From NCBI RefSeq assembly GCF_032191775.1, contig NZ_CP132507.1, positions 149,001-213,000 on the forward strand: a stretch of 64,000 bases of DNA, read 5' to 3'. Shown one piece after another: positions 27,465 through 35,399 of this stretch. Each line of letters begins with the position of its first letter. Position 1 is the stretch's first letter. The notes under the pieces were generated by a model. It did not search any database. It saw nothing but the letters and a program-made list of their open reading frames with translations, and had not been told where the DNA came from. A program made the position numbers and the translations under genes. Origin of the DNA: Rhodoferax mekongensis (lineage in GTDB: Bacteria; Pseudomonadota; Gammaproteobacteria; Burkholderiales; Burkholderiaceae_C).

Positions 27465-27881
27465 ATGGCAGTGTCTGAACAACGCGTCCACACCCGCGCC
27501 ACCTATTTCCGCCTCGGTACCGGGACCCAGACAGCGTCTTACTTTGTATTCCGCGATGCGGACAAGCCCGATGCGATTGCCGCGCTGATACTGGACATCA
27601 GCGAAGGCGGGGTGCAAATCCTCTCGCAAGCGGGCTCCTACCTCACCGGCAAGTCATTCCGTCTGGATTTGCATGTGGCCAGTGCGGATGGGTTCGAAGT
27701 GGTGGATGGCGGCGAAGTCCAGTGGGTTTGGTCGCAGCCCGACGGCATTTACACCCGCAGCGGCTTTGTGTCCCGCGCCGAGGGCCACAGCTTGGCCACC
27801 CTGCTGCAAGGCCTGCCCGTGGAGAACGAGCAGGTGATCCGCTGCGCGCTCTACCCCGTGGGTCACATGGCGATGGCCTGA
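27465..27881 (+). CDS. PilZ-domain protein (c-di-GMP receptor)
   Basis: A 138-aa single-domain protein. The two c-di-GMP-binding motifs are visible: RxxxR at R7/R11 and DxSxxG at 44-49 (DISEGG), followed by beta strands ending near SGFVSRAEG. It can therefore act as an effector for the GGDEF/EAL proteins elsewhere in the window. Its last bases overlap convergently with the tautomerase gene. Confidence 0.83.
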   Translation: MAVSEQRVHTRATYFRLGTGTQTASYFVFRDADKPDAIAALILDISEGGVQILSQAGSYLTGKSFRLDLHVASADGFEVVDGGEVQWVWSQPDGIYTRSGFVSRAEGHSLATLLQGLPVENEQVIRCALYPVGHMAMA

Positions 27882-28282
27882 GCGCCAGAGGTTTTGGCAA
27901 GTGCGCGGGCGGCTTGGGTCTGCCCGCCGTATCCCCAGTCGCTGGCCGGCATTTCCCGCACGATCACATAGCTGGCAGGCTCCAGCCCTTGCCCGTGGCC
28001 GAGTTGGGCCTCCAGCTCGGCGAATGCGCGTTCAATAAATGCCGCCTTCTGCGCCGCCGTATTGGTGCCTTGGGTGATGCTGATCTCCAGCATCGCAGTA
28101 GGGCGCTGCACATCGGTACCCCCCACGTGCCACCGCGCGGCGGGCACATCGTCGATGACCACCGCCGTGACCTCCGCACATTTACCTAATTCCTCGGCAG
28201 TGATGCGCGTCAGCGCTTCGGCCAGTGCGCGATAGCGAGATGGGTTTTGAAGTGGCGAGACTTTGAGTTGCAAAGTTGGCAT
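27863..28282 (-). CDS. Tautomerase-family protein
   Basis: A 139-aa protein starting MPTLQLKVSPLQN. Pro2, which becomes the N-terminal catalytic proline of the 4-oxalocrotonate tautomerase/MIF superfamily after Met removal, is present. The length, twice that of 4-OT, suggests a fused-repeat or CHMI-like member, and an acidic second half supports this. It follows a 59-aa gene by two bases and lies opposite a LysR gene. Confidence 0.8.
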   Translation of the reverse strand: MPTLQLKVSPLQNPSRYRALAEALTRITAEELGKCAEVTAVVIDDVPAARWHVGGTDVQRPTAMLEISITQGTNTAAQKAAFIERAFAELEAQLGHGQGLEPASYVIVREMPASDWGYGGQTQAARALAKTSGAQAIAM

Positions 28283-28284
28283 GG

Positions 28285-28464
28285 TCAGGCTTTCTGGGTG
28301 GTGGTTGGGGTGGAATGGGTAAGGCGGCGGACCTGGTGCGCCATCAGGCGGGCAGCGTTGCACCAGAACTCATTCACCGCTTCGCGGCGCAGGCGACGGG
28401 CTTCCCGACGGGCGTGGTCGTGGAGTTGAGCGATTGCAGTGCTGTCAGGGGCGGCTGGGTACAT
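28285..28464 (-). CDS. Small Arg-rich hypothetical protein
   Basis: A 59-aa protein from MYPAAPDSTAIAQLHD, with a strongly basic helix HARREARRLRREAVNEFW and no membrane segment. It is the first gene of a two-gene unit with the tautomerase (two-base gap) and is divergent from a LysR regulator that probably controls it. A nucleic-acid-binding or protein-partner role is conceivable but not shown. Confidence 0.65.
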   Translation of the reverse strand: MYPAAPDSTAIAQLHDHARREARRLRREAVNEFWCNAARLMAHQVRRLTHSTPTTTQKA

Positions 28465-28549
28465 GGTGGACTCCGGTAGGTTCAGGTCTTGTTGCGATGG
28501 TTTGAACTTTATGGAGAACACCAACTGTCGGAAACCGCGCTAAAGCGTT

Positions 28550-28578
28550 ATTGGTTTTGCACTATTTGCAAAACCAAT
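28550..28578. promoter_or_regulatory. 29-bp perfect palindrome, probable LysR operator
   Basis: ATTGGTTTTGCA and TGCAAAACCAAT are exact reverse complements separated by CTATT. The palindrome is 24 bases before the lysR start and 85 bases before the divergent small gene. The central GGTTTTGCA...TGCAAAACC contains the T-N11-A style symmetry of LysR sites, so it is the likely autoregulation/activation site. Confidence 0.75.
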
Positions 28579-28601
28579 GCGTGCACCGGCACAATCGCGC
28601 C

Positions 28602-29498
28602 ATGCAACTCCAACTCGATGACGTCGCCCTGTTCACCCGCATCGCCAAGCTGGGCACCCTGTCGGCCGCGGCCCGCGAGCGCAATGTGCCGGTGAGCCAG
28701 GTCACCCGTGCACTGACCCGGTTGGAGGCGGCCTGCGGTGTGCGCCTTCTGCACCGCACTACCCACGGCCTGAGCCTGACCGACGAAGGCGACACCCTGC
28801 TCTCTTATGGTCAGCGCCTGCTGGAGACCACCGCCGAGCTGGACAGCGAGCTCAGCGGCAAGCTCAGCGGGCCCAGTGGCTGGGTGCGTGTCAGCGTAAG
28901 CCCCTTGCTGGCCGAATGTGTCATTGCACCAAGCCTGCAGGGCTTGTATGACCGTTACCCGGCCTTGCACCTCGACATCAATGCCGACGACCGCGTTGCT
29001 GACATGGCCCGCGACGGCATTGACATTGCCATCCGCACCGGCAGCCCGAACAGCGACACCCTGGTGGCGCGAAAAATCGGAGAACACGGCCGCAGCCTCT
29101 ATGCCGCCCCCGCTTATCTGGCGCGCTGTGGCACACCGCAGCACCCGGACGACCTCAACCGCCATCACCTGATCGCCAATAGCGCCAGCCCCAGCCTGAA
29201 CCGATGGACTCGCGCTGGAGGCATCACTACCGCGGCACTGACGGTGCCCGGCCACACCCGTACCGACAACACCGCAGTAGTGCTCAGCCTGGTGCGCCAT
29301 GGGGTAGGTATCGCCCGCCTGAATGACCTGATGGCAGCACCCATGGTGCGCTCTGGCGAACTGGTGCCCTTGCTGCAAACGCATTTCGACGGTGGCCGGG
29401 TTCCCATCTTCGCGGTGATGCTGCAGGAGCGGCACCGCTTGCCGAAAATCCGCGCCTGTATCGATTACTGGGCGGAGTGGATTGCCGGCATGTCCTAA
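28602..29498 (+). CDS. LysR-family transcriptional regulator
   Basis: A 298-aa regulator: N-terminal winged helix (LDDVALFTRIAKLGTLSAAA, recognition helix in PVSQVTRALTRLE) and a C-terminal substrate-binding domain. The start at MQLQLDDVALF is chosen because the upstream in-frame codons overlap the palindromic operator. It is divergent from the small-protein/tautomerase pair, the usual arrangement for LysR control; aromatic or amino-acid-derived effectors are possible. Confidence 0.92.
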   Translation: MQLQLDDVALFTRIAKLGTLSAAARERNVPVSQVTRALTRLEAACGVRLLHRTTHGLSLTDEGDTLLSYGQRLLETTAELDSELSGKLSGPSGWVRVSVSPLLAECVIAPSLQGLYDRYPALHLDINADDRVADMARDGIDIAIRTGSPNSDTLVARKIGEHGRSLYAAPAYLARCGTPQHPDDLNRHHLIANSASPSLNRWTRAGGITTAALTVPGHTRTDNTAVVLSLVRHGVGIARLNDLMAAPMVRSGELVPLLQTHFDGGRVPIFAVMLQERHRLPKIRACIDYWAEWIAGMS

Positions 29499-29538
29499 GG
29501 CACTTTTGGCACCGGGATAGGGAGGCCTAGCCCCGCTC

Positions 29539-29584
29539 CTGTGCACCTATCTCCCTGCCATGGTGCACAGAGCTTGTATACCAG
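29539..29584. promoter_or_regulatory. Inverted repeats upstream of gntR-ABC operon
   Basis: CTGTGCACC (29539-29547) and GGTGCACAG (29562-29570) form a perfect 9-bp inverted repeat. Immediately after it, CTTGTATACCAG (29573-29584) resembles the TTGTATACAA-type sites bound by FCD-class GntR proteins. Both lie within 76 bases of the regulator's start. Confidence 0.5.
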
Positions 29585-29614
29585 TGGCACGGAATCTGCT
29601 GTACGAGATGCACT

Positions 29615-30388
29615 ATGGCCAACGCATCCGACATCAGTTCCCGCATCATTGAAGCCATCATGGCCCAGAAGCTGGCCCCCGGCGCACGCCTGGGCGAGCA
29701 GCAACTGGCCATGGTGTTTGACTGCAGCCGCACCATAGTCCGCGAGGCGCTGACCCGCCTGGCGGCGCGCGGCATTGTGACCGTCAGCAGCCGCCGGGGC
29801 TGGTATGTGATTGAGCCCTCGCTGAGCGAAGCGCGCGAGGCATTTGAGGCCCGCCGCGTGATCGAGATGGGCCTGATCCGCTGCACCACCGCGGTGAGCA
29901 AAGCGGCCATCAAAACCCTCAAAGCGCACATCAAAACCGAGCAGGCGGCCGTGAAAGGCACCGATGTGGGGCTGCGCAGCTACTTGCTGGGCGACTTCCA
30001 TGTGTGCCTGGCCGAATGCCTGGGCAACAGCCTGCTGGCCGACACCTTGCGCGACTTCACTGCGCGCACCACCTTGATCGCCATGCTCTACCAGTCATCC
30101 CACGATGCTGCCCATTCATGTGCAGAGCACGGGCGCATTGTGGAAGCACTGGAGAAGTCCGACTGGGTGCTCGCAGAACAACTCATGCAACAACACATCG
30201 GCCACGTGCAAGACGCCCTGCGCCTGCAGCCCGCTGCCGAGGACCCGCTGGCCGAATTGCGCAGTGCGCTCAGCCCCGTGAGCGAAAGCAGCAAGGCCAA
30301 ACCGGTGCGTTTGGCACAGGGCTTGCATACAAGCCGTGCAGACAAATCCTCTTCCTCCCCCTCAACCTACCTTGGAGCCCTGCTATGA
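29615..30388 (+). CDS. GntR-family regulator, FCD subclass
   Basis: A 257-aa regulator with a GntR winged helix (recognition region CSRTIVREALTRLAARGIV, about 36-54) and a helical FCD ligand-binding domain. The FCD domain includes metal-ligand-type segments DFHVCLAE and the His in EHGRIVEALE. Its stop overlaps the start of the periplasmic binding protein as ATGA, so regulator and transporter are translationally coupled and probably autoregulated. Confidence 0.92.
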   Translation: MANASDISSRIIEAIMAQKLAPGARLGEQQLAMVFDCSRTIVREALTRLAARGIVTVSSRRGWYVIEPSLSEAREAFEARRVIEMGLIRCTTAVSKAAIKTLKAHIKTEQAAVKGTDVGLRSYLLGDFHVCLAECLGNSLLADTLRDFTARTTLIAMLYQSSHDAAHSCAEHGRIVEALEKSDWVLAEQLMQQHIGHVQDALRLQPAAEDPLAELRSALSPVSESSKAKPVRLAQGLHTSRADKSSSSPSTYLGALL

Positions 30389-31182
30389 CCTTCCCCTTGA
30401 ACAAACGCACTTTCGCCCTGGCGCTGGCCGCCGGCGCCTTGCTGGCCGTCTCCGGCGTGCAAGCGCAAACTGCGCTGGACGACATCCTGAAAGCCAAGGT
30501 GCTCAAGGTCGCCGTGCAGACCGACTCTGCGCCTTACGGCTTTGTAGGCACCGACCTCAAACCTATGGGCCTCGACATTGACATGGCCAACCTCATCGGC
30601 AAAAAACTGGGCGTGCCGGTGGAGCTGGTGGTGGTGGTGAGCGCAAGCCGCATTCCCGCTCTGCAAACCAAAAAAGCCGACCTGGTGATTGCCACTTTGG
30701 GCAAGAACCCGGACCGCGAAAAAGTGATCGACTTCTCGTCCGCCTACTCCCCCTTCTTCCAGGCGGTGTTCGGCCCCAAAAACATCCCCGTCAAGAGCTT
30801 TGCGGATCTGGCTGGCAAGTCAGTGGGCGTGACCCGCGGCGCCATGGAAGACCAGGAGCTGGGCAAAGTGGCCCCGACAGGAGTGGACACCAAACGCTTT
30901 GAAGACAACAACGCCACCATCGCCGCCTTCACCGCCGGCCAGGTGCAGTTCGTGGCCCTGGGCGCATCGGTGGCCGGCAACATGATGACCAAGAACCCGC
31001 AGCTGTCTGCCGAGTACAAGCTGCTGCTCAAAGACAGCCCCAACTTCATCGGTATCGCCAAGGGTGAAGACAAGCTCAAGGCCAAAGTGAACGAAATCAT
31101 TGCCGACGCCAAAAAGAGTGGCGAACTCGAAGCCATGGCCAAAAAATGGCTGGGTCGCGGTCTGGGTGAGTTGCCCCTGTAA
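30385..31182 (+). CDS. Amino-acid ABC transporter periplasmic binding protein
   Basis: A 265-aa SBP_bac_3 protein. The signal peptide ends near SGVQAQ (about 28), followed by KVLKVAVQTDSAPYGFVG and the MGLDIDMANLIGKKLGVP motif of polar amino-acid binders. It captures the substrate for the two permeases and ATPase downstream. The start overlaps gntR. The substrate is inferred only to be a polar amino acid or related compound. Confidence 0.93.
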   Translation: MTFPLNKRTFALALAAGALLAVSGVQAQTALDDILKAKVLKVAVQTDSAPYGFVGTDLKPMGLDIDMANLIGKKLGVPVELVVVVSASRIPALQTKKADLVIATLGKNPDREKVIDFSSAYSPFFQAVFGPKNIPVKSFADLAGKSVGVTRGAMEDQELGKVAPTGVDTKRFEDNNATIAAFTAGQVQFVALGASVAGNMMTKNPQLSAEYKLLLKDSPNFIGIAKGEDKLKAKVNEIIADAKKSGELEAMAKKWLGRGLGELPL

Positions 31183-31210
31183 GGCCTGACGCAACTGACG
31201 CGAGCATTCC

Positions 31211-31894
31211 ATGCGCATTCAACTCGACTTCGGGGCAGTTTTGGCCGAGTGGCCGCTGCTGCTCACCGGTGTGGGCTGGACCCTGGCACTCACGGCCGTG
31301 GCCGTGGTGGCGGGTACCGCCCTGGGCGTAGGCTGCGCATGGGTGCGGGCACGCGGCTTCGGCGCGGACCATGCACCGCGCTGGCTGCAAGCGGTGGTGG
31401 GTGGGTATGTGGAGCTGATCCGCAACACGCCCTTCATCGTGCAACTGTTTTTTATCTTCTTTGGGCTGCCGGCAGCGGGCTTCAAGCTGTCGGCGGAAAC
31501 AGCGTCCTTCATTGCCATGGTGATCAACCTCGCGGCTTATGCCACCGAGATCATCCGTGCCGGGCTGGAAGCTACGCCCAAGGGGCAGATTGAAGCGGCG
31601 GTGAGCCTGGCGCTCAATCGTCTGCAAACCTTCACCTACGTGGTGCTGCCACCGGCCCTGAAAAAAATCTGGCCCAGCCTGGTCAGCCAGGTGGTGATCG
31701 TGATGCTGGGCTCCTCGGTGTGCGGGCAGATTTCCACCAAGGAATTGAGCTACGCGGCCGACCTGATCCAGAGCAACAACTTCCGCTCGTTTGAGGCTTT
31801 CATGGTGGTGGGCGCGGTGTATTTGTTGCTGTCCTTTGTGGTGCGCCATGTGCTCAATTGGCTGGGCGCCACCTTTGTGTTCGGGAGGCGCTGA
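31211..31894 (+). CDS. Amino-acid ABC transporter permease 1
   Basis: A 227-aa HisM/GlnP-type inner-membrane permease with about five helices. The ELIRNTPFIVQLFFIFFGLP segment (about 72-91) and the EAA-loop AGLEATPKGQIEAAVSLAL (about 117-135), which docks the ATPase, are both characteristic. It is followed by the second permease after three bases; together they form the heterodimeric channel. Confidence 0.94.
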   Translation: MRIQLDFGAVLAEWPLLLTGVGWTLALTAVAVVAGTALGVGCAWVRARGFGADHAPRWLQAVVGGYVELIRNTPFIVQLFFIFFGLPAAGFKLSAETASFIAMVINLAAYATEIIRAGLEATPKGQIEAAVSLALNRLQTFTYVVLPPALKKIWPSLVSQVVIVMLGSSVCGQISTKELSYAADLIQSNNFRSFEAFMVVGAVYLLLSFVVRHVLNWLGATFVFGRR

Positions 31895-31897
31895 GCC

Positions 31898-32548
31898 ATG
31901 GTGGACTTTTCCCTCTGGGACATTTTTCGCAACCTGCTGCTGGCCCTGCGCTGGACGGTGGGGCTCTCGCTGATCGCCTTCATCGGCGGCGGTGTGGTCG
32001 GGCTGCTCTTGCTCATGCTGCGTTTGAGCAAATTGCCGGGCGCCACCGTATTCGTGAGCTGCTATGTGCAGCTCTTCCAGGGCGTGCCGCTGCTGGTGCA
32101 GCTGTTCCTCGCGTACTACGGCTTGGGCCTCTTCGGCATCAACACCTCGCCGTGGGTAGCGGCAGGCATGGGGCTCACGCTGTATGCCAGCGCCTTCCTG
32201 ACCGAGATTTGGCGCGGCAGTGTGGAGTCCATTCCGCGCGGCCAGTGGGAGGCGTCGCAAAGCCTGGCGCTGAACTTTGCCGAGCAGCTGCGCTACATCA
32301 TCCTGCCCCAAGCCTTCAAGATTTCGGTGGCGCCTACCGTGGGTTTTCTGGTGCAGGTCATCAAGGGCACGGCACTAGCCTCGGTGATCGGCTTCATGGA
32401 GCTGACCAAGGTGGGCAAGACCATTGCCAACGCTACCTTCAGCCCGTTTCTGGTGTTCAGCTGCGTTGCGCTGATGTATTTCGTGCTGTGCTACCCGGTG
32501 AGCCTGTACGCCAAATCTTTGGAGAGAAAGTTACATGCCCATCGTTGA
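31898..32548 (+). CDS. Amino-acid ABC transporter permease 2
   Basis: A 216-aa partner permease with the same architecture: YVQLFQGVPLLVQLFLAYYG and the EAA-loop RGSVESIPRGQWEASQSLAL. It overlaps the ATPase gene by 14 bases. Confidence 0.94.
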   Translation: MVDFSLWDIFRNLLLALRWTVGLSLIAFIGGGVVGLLLLMLRLSKLPGATVFVSCYVQLFQGVPLLVQLFLAYYGLGLFGINTSPWVAAGMGLTLYASAFLTEIWRGSVESIPRGQWEASQSLALNFAEQLRYIILPQAFKISVAPTVGFLVQVIKGTALASVIGFMELTKVGKTIANATFSPFLVFSCVALMYFVLCYPVSLYAKSLERKLHAHR

Positions 32549-33269
32549 TATCCGCGCCCTGCGCAAATCCTATGGCAGCAACGAGGTGCTCAAGGGCATC
32601 GACTTGCAAGTGGAGCCCGGCGAGGTCATCGCCATCATCGGCAAAAGCGGCTCAGGCAAAAGCACCCTGCTGCGTTGCATCAACGGCCTGGAAGAATTCC
32701 AGGCCGGCGAGCTCACGGTAGACGGCAAACCCCTGCTCCACAAAAGTGCCGTCGCCATGCGCGCCCTGCGCCAGCGGGTGGGCATGATCTTTCAGGGCTT
32801 CAACCTCTTCCCGCACCTCACCGTGGGCAAGAACATCATGCTCGCGCCCAGCTTGGTAAAAGCCAAAGACACGGCCAGCGGCGAGGCCCATGCCCGCGCC
32901 CTGCTGGAGCGCGTGGGCTTGGCGGAGAAGTTCGATGCCTTTGCCGACCAGCTCTCCGGCGGGCAGCAACAGCGCGTGGCGATTGCCCGCGCGCTGGCCA
33001 TGGAACCCGCAGTGTTGCTGTGCGACGAGATCACCAGCGCCCTGGACCCCGAACTGGTGGGCGAGGTGCTACGCGTGGTGGAAACACTGGCGCAGGAAGG
33101 CATGACCCTGCTGATGGTGACGCACGAGATGAACTTCGCGCGCCGCGTCTCGAACCGGGTGATCTTCATGCACCAGGGGCGTGTGCATGAAATGGGGCCA
33201 CCGGCAGAGCTGTTCGGCAATCCGCAAACGCCGGAGCTGCAGCAATTTCTGAAGTCGCTGCACGATTGA
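32535..33269 (+). CDS. Amino-acid ABC transporter ATP-binding protein
   Basis: A 244-aa GlnQ/HisP-type ATPase. Walker A GKSGSGKST (about 36-44), Q-loop GMIFQGFNLFPH, signature LSGGQQQRVAIARAL (about 138-152), Walker B VLLCDEITSALDPE and the switch histidine in MVTHEM are intact. It is the last gene of the five-gene gntR-transporter operon. Confidence 0.95.
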   Translation: MPIVDIRALRKSYGSNEVLKGIDLQVEPGEVIAIIGKSGSGKSTLLRCINGLEEFQAGELTVDGKPLLHKSAVAMRALRQRVGMIFQGFNLFPHLTVGKNIMLAPSLVKAKDTASGEAHARALLERVGLAEKFDAFADQLSGGQQQRVAIARALAMEPAVLLCDEITSALDPELVGEVLRVVETLAQEGMTLLMVTHEMNFARRVSNRVIFMHQGRVHEMGPPAELFGNPQTPELQQFLKSLHD

Positions 33270-33303
33270 GTGCACACCGCCTGCGCCGTTGAATAATCGG
33301 GGC

Positions 33304-33897
33304 ATGAGCGAACCTGTCACCCTGATCCCCGTCGACACCAGAACCGGCGAATTGCTATACCCACCCCGCCCGCGCAAACCGGCGGGGCCCACCGCCCAAT
33401 TCATGTTCTCCCACCCGGCGCATGTGATTGCGTTCGGCTTGGGCTCTGGCCTGTCGCGCATTGCACCCGGCACCTCGGGCACCCTGTGGGCCTGGGTGGC
33501 ATTTATTGCACTGTCGCAGTGGCTGGGCGAATTCGGCTGGGGCGTGCTGATTGCCCTGAGCATTCCGGTGGGCTGGTGGGCCAGCACCGTGACCGCACGC
33601 CACATGGGCGTGCTGGACCCGGGCAACATCGTGATCGACGAGATCGTGGCCTTCTGGCTGGTGCTTTGGCTGGTCACACCGACCTCACTGGTGGGGCAGG
33701 CGCTGGCATTCGGCCTGTTCCGCTACTTTGACGCGGCCAAACCCGGCCCGGTAGGCTGGGCCGACCGGCTCTTCCACGGCCTGCAGGCCGACACCGACCG
33801 CCATGCCTGGACCAAGGCTGGCTGGGGCATCATGCTCGACGACCTGGTGGCCGCCGGCTGCACGCTGATGGTGATTGCCATCTGGAGGTTTGCGTGA
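33304..33897 (+). CDS. pgpA: Phosphatidylglycerophosphatase A
   Basis: Dephosphorylates phosphatidylglycerophosphate to phosphatidylglycerol in the inner membrane. The product is 197 aa. The GSGLSRIAPGTSGTL motif (about 49-63), the acidic DPGNIVIDEIVAFW segment (about 107-120) and the FDAAKPGPVGWADR loop are the PgpA signatures. The start is at MSEPVTL. The stop overlaps the GTG of pncC, a common pairing in betaproteobacteria. Confidence 0.95.
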   Translation: MSEPVTLIPVDTRTGELLYPPRPRKPAGPTAQFMFSHPAHVIAFGLGSGLSRIAPGTSGTLWAWVAFIALSQWLGEFGWGVLIALSIPVGWWASTVTARHMGVLDPGNIVIDEIVAFWLVLWLVTPTSLVGQALAFGLFRYFDAAKPGPVGWADRLFHGLQADTDRHAWTKAGWGIMLDDLVAAGCTLMVIAIWRFA

Positions 33898-34418
33898 GCG
33901 CAACACCCAATCATCCGCTATCAAATCAGGAGCTGCTCGCGCATATTCCATCAGCGCCATTGGCCGATTTGATGCTGAAACGCCAATGGATGCTGGCTAC
34001 TGCCGAGAGCTGCACTGGCGGCATGATTGCTGCTGTCTGCACCGACTTCGCGGGGTCAAGTGCCTGGTTTGAGCGCGGCTTTGTGACCTATTCCAACGAA
34101 GCCAAGTCCGACATGCTGGGCGTTCCCGCTGAACTGATTGCCACCCATGGCGCGGTGAGCGAGCCGGTAGCACGAGCCATGGCCAGCGGCGCCTTGCAAC
34201 ACTCAAGGGCCCAAGTGGCCCTCTCAGTCACCGGCATAGCCGGCCCCAGCGGAGGAACCCCGGACAAGCCGGTGGGCACGGTCTGGTTCGGCTGGGCCAC
34301 GCCCGATGGTGTGTGGAGCGACATGCAGCGCTTTGATGGCGACCGCGCCGCGGTCCGCGCTGCAACCGTGCACCACAGCCTAACAAGGCTGATGGAGCTG
34401 CTCACCCCTCCAAATTGA
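33894..34418 (+). CDS. pncC: Nicotinamide-nucleotide amidohydrolase PncC (CinA C-terminal domain)
   Basis: A 174-aa stand-alone CinA-C domain that deamidates NMN to nicotinate mononucleotide in pyridine salvage. The motifs ATAESCTGGMIAA (about 35-47) and VTGIAGPSGGTPDKPVGTVWF (split about 112-132) are conserved. The start is a GTG. The N-terminal stretch HPLSNQELLAHIPSAPLA is encoded by a dispersed repeat, making the N-terminus longer than a minimal domain. Confidence 0.93.
   Translation: MSATPNHPLSNQELLAHIPSAPLADLMLKRQWMLATAESCTGGMIAAVCTDFAGSSAWFERGFVTYSNEAKSDMLGVPAELIATHGAVSEPVARAMASGALQHSRAQVALSVTGIAGPSGGTPDKPVGTVWFGWATPDGVWSDMQRFDGDRAAVRAATVHHSLTRLMELLTPPN
33917..33964 (+). repeat. Dispersed 48-bp repeat inside pncC 5' end
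   Basis: Sense-oriented: GCTATCAAATCAGGAGC, then TGCTCGCGCATATTCC, ending TCAGCGCCATTGGC. It is read in a different frame from the copies in thiL and the LysE-family gene. Confidence 0.75.
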
Positions 34419-34427
34419 GATGCCGCT

Positions 34428-35282
34428 TCAGCGTCTGAGCTTAGGTGCGGTGCGTTCAGGCCCTTGCGCCATGGCATTCAAGCGGCAACCGGGCCAGTTG
34501 AGTTTTTCGGCGTATACCGCGGTGCGCTTCAAAGCGCGCAGGCCGCGGTTGAAGGCTTGCAAGCGCGCCGCGCTGTCGGGCAGCTTGTCGCTGAACATTA
34601 CATGGGTCGTGAAGTTCGGTGCAAAGAGCCGGGGATGGGCACGCAGGTCCTGCACTTCGCTGTCCATGAAATGGTGCTGCATCAAGTAGCAGGCCACGTT
34701 GCGCTCCATCGGCACCAGATCCAGTCGCCCGCCAATCAACAAGCGCAAGTTGGCGATGTCGTCGGGCGCGACCACGGTCTTCAGAGTGCCCGCTTTGTGC
34801 ATGGCCCAGAACTCCGGTGTATAGGTGTACGACTGCACCACGCCAATCCGCAAATCCTTCAAGTCGGAGAGCACCTTCCAGTCGAACGGGGCGTCCTTGA
34901 AGGCTGCCTGGCGATACACCAGCACCCACTGTTCGGTCAGCACGTTGTCACTGATCAGAAAACCTTTGTCCCGCTCGGGGTTGCGGCCCCAATAGGCCGT
35001 GGCGTCCCACAAACCGGCGCGTGACTCCTCCAGCGTGCGGGTCCAGGGTTTGAAGGTGTACTCCACCTCCAAGCCTTCCAAGGCGAAGGCACGCCGGACG
35101 ATGTCCAGGGCAATACCTTGGTCTGGCCGCTCCTGGGTGGCATAGGGAGGTAGCTCACCCGTTGCCAGTCGCAGCACCTGGGCGGCAGCAGGCGCACATG
35201 CGCAAGCCAAGGCAAGCAGCGCGGCACCCATCTTGGTGCGGAAAGCTTGCAGTTGAAATCCGGAGCGGCCCATCGACGTCAT
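34428..35282 (-). CDS. Periplasmic solute-binding protein (SBP family 3), orphan
   Basis: A 284-aa exported protein. The signal peptide includes LLALACACAPAAAQ and the body starts VLRLATGELPPYATQERPDQG. It contains the LDIVRRAFALEGLEVEY segment of family-3 binding proteins. No permease or ATPase adjoins it; such orphans are common in this group and may act as sensors or have lost transport partners. It is divergent from the alpha/beta hydrolase. Confidence 0.85.
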   Translation of the reverse strand: MTSMGRSGFQLQAFRTKMGAALLALACACAPAAAQVLRLATGELPPYATQERPDQGIALDIVRRAFALEGLEVEYTFKPWTRTLEESRAGLWDATAYWGRNPERDKGFLISDNVLTEQWVLVYRQAAFKDAPFDWKVLSDLKDLRIGVVQSYTYTPEFWAMHKAGTLKTVVAPDDIANLRLLIGGRLDLVPMERNVACYLMQHHFMDSEVQDLRAHPRLFAPNFTTHVMFSDKLPDSAARLQAFNRGLRALKRTAVYAEKLNWPGCRLNAMAQGPERTAPKLRR

Positions 35283-35399
35283 GCCTGTGTGTATTTTCGG
35301 ATCATCATAGTGCGGCCTGTGGCTATTGCACGCGGGACAAGCCCTGCTTTACAAATCACGTAGCCTTGGTCACGGTTTTGCCCGCTTTCGGAGATTCCC

